Assembly (NCBI GenBank): GCA_017997515.1
Contig: JAGOEY010000103.1
Span: 1-6,494 of the forward strand
Direction of reading: 5' to 3'
DNA from: Burkholderiaceae bacterium
Lineage (GTDB): Bacteria > Pseudomonadota > Gammaproteobacteria > Burkholderiales > Burkholderiaceae
DNA length: 6,494 bases
Below the pieces are notes generated by a model. That model was not told the DNA's origin and did not search any database. It saw only the letters and a list, made by a program, of their open reading frames with translations. Positions 6,087 to 6,494 of the stretch are shown here, piece after piece; position 1 is the stretch's first letter, and every line of letters begins with the position of its first letter. Made by a program: the position numbers and the translations under genes.

Positions 6087-6494
6087 CCACAATATCGCGC
6101 TGTTCGAGCGCGCCAAACGCGCCATCCCCGGCGGCGTCAACTCGCCCGTGCGGGCTTTCAAGGCCGTGGGTGGCACGCCCCGCTTCGTCAAACGCGCCCA
6201 GGGGGCTTACTTCTGGGACGAAAACGACCAGCGTTTCATCGACTACATCGGCTCCTGGGGCCCGATGATCCTGGGCCACGGCCACCCCGCCGTGCTCGAA
6301 GCCGTACAAAAAGCCGCTGTGGACGGCTTCTCGTTCGGCGCACCCACCGAACGCGAGGTGGAACTGGCCGAAGAAATCATCAGCCTGGTGCCGTCGATGG
6401 AAATGGTGCGCCTGGTCAGCTCGGGCACCGAAGCGGGCATGAGCGCCATCCGCCTGGCCCGTGGTGCCACCGGCCGCAGCAAGATCATCAAGTT
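6070..6494 (+). CDS. hemL: Glutamate-1-semialdehyde 2,1-aminomutase, N-terminal part (cut by right edge)
   Basis: HemL converts glutamate-1-semialdehyde to 5-aminolevulinate, a PLP-dependent cytoplasmic step at the entry of haem synthesis by the C5 pathway. The 141 residues in view begin with the family opening [20 protein letters not shown] (11-30). They continue through [18 protein letters not shown] (56-73) and [16 protein letters not shown] (88-103), and reach the phosphate-binding [16 protein letters not shown] (117-132), all characteristic of the enzyme. The PLP lysine and about two thirds of the protein lie beyond the window, since full length is about 430 aa. The ATG at 6070 lies inside the last codons of the thiD-like gene, giving a 17-base out-of-frame overlap. 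No strong ribosome site precedes it, so translation is probably coupled to the upstream gene. Confidence 0.95.
   Translation, partial: MKPNTDHNIALFERAKRAIPGGVNSPVRAFKAVGGTPRFVKRAQGAYFWDENDQRFIDYIGSWGPMILGHGHPAVLEAVQKAAVDGFSFGAPTEREVELAEEIISLVPSMEMVRLVSSGTEAGMSAIRLARGATGRSKIIK

Noticed and set aside
5019..6191. 390-codon open frame on the minus strand, antisense to the ThiD-like gene and hemL
   Set aside because: Its product is Gly/Val/His-rich low-complexity sequence, and the frame spans the junction of two conserved genes on the other strand.
6436..6438. HemL Gly123 instead of the Thr often seen after SGTEA
   Set aside because: This position varies in the family (Thr, Cys and others), and the phosphate-binding SGT itself is intact, so it is not evidence of altered function.

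Overview
The window reads as a conserved chromosomal segment of a GC-rich betaproteobacterium, most likely Burkholderiales and plausibly Comamonadaceae. That assignment is inferred from protein similarity recalled by eye and from the gene order rubredoxin-pilG-pilH-pilI-pilJ-chpA facing a ThiD-like gene and hemL; no search was run. Almost every base is coding. There are eight genes (six complete, two cut by the window edges), no RNA genes, no mobile elements, no CRISPR arrays and no visible pseudogenes.

Minus strand, read from about 4980 down to 1: a tightly packed run of a rubredoxin (57 aa), PilG (CheY-like), PilH (CheY-like), PilI (CheW-like), PilJ (methyl-accepting chemoreceptor) and the N-terminal third or less of a ChpA/PilL-type hybrid histidine kinase. 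Gaps are 60, -1 (TAATG overlap), 20, 28 and 49 bases, consistent with one operon. Together these genes encode most of a Pil-Chp chemosensory array: PilJ is the membrane receptor, PilI couples it to the ChpA kinase, and PilG and PilH are the phosphorylated outputs that control type IV pilus extension, retraction and twitching. The methyltransferase and methylesterase genes (pilK, chpB) are not in view.

Plus strand, from 5133: a 317-aa ribokinase-superfamily protein of the ThiD type with strongly altered catalytic motifs and an acidic tail, overlapping by 17 bases the start of hemL (glutamate-1-semialdehyde 2,1-aminomutase), which runs off the right edge.

The two transcription units diverge from a 152-base intergenic region (4981-5132), the only sizeable non-coding stretch. 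It holds a short inverted-repeat element that may be an operator or part of a promoter.

I see no wholly new system. The points most worth a second look are the divergent ThiD-like kinase, the placement of rubredoxin at the head of a pilus chemosensory operon, and the long cytoplasmic N-terminal extension of PilJ.
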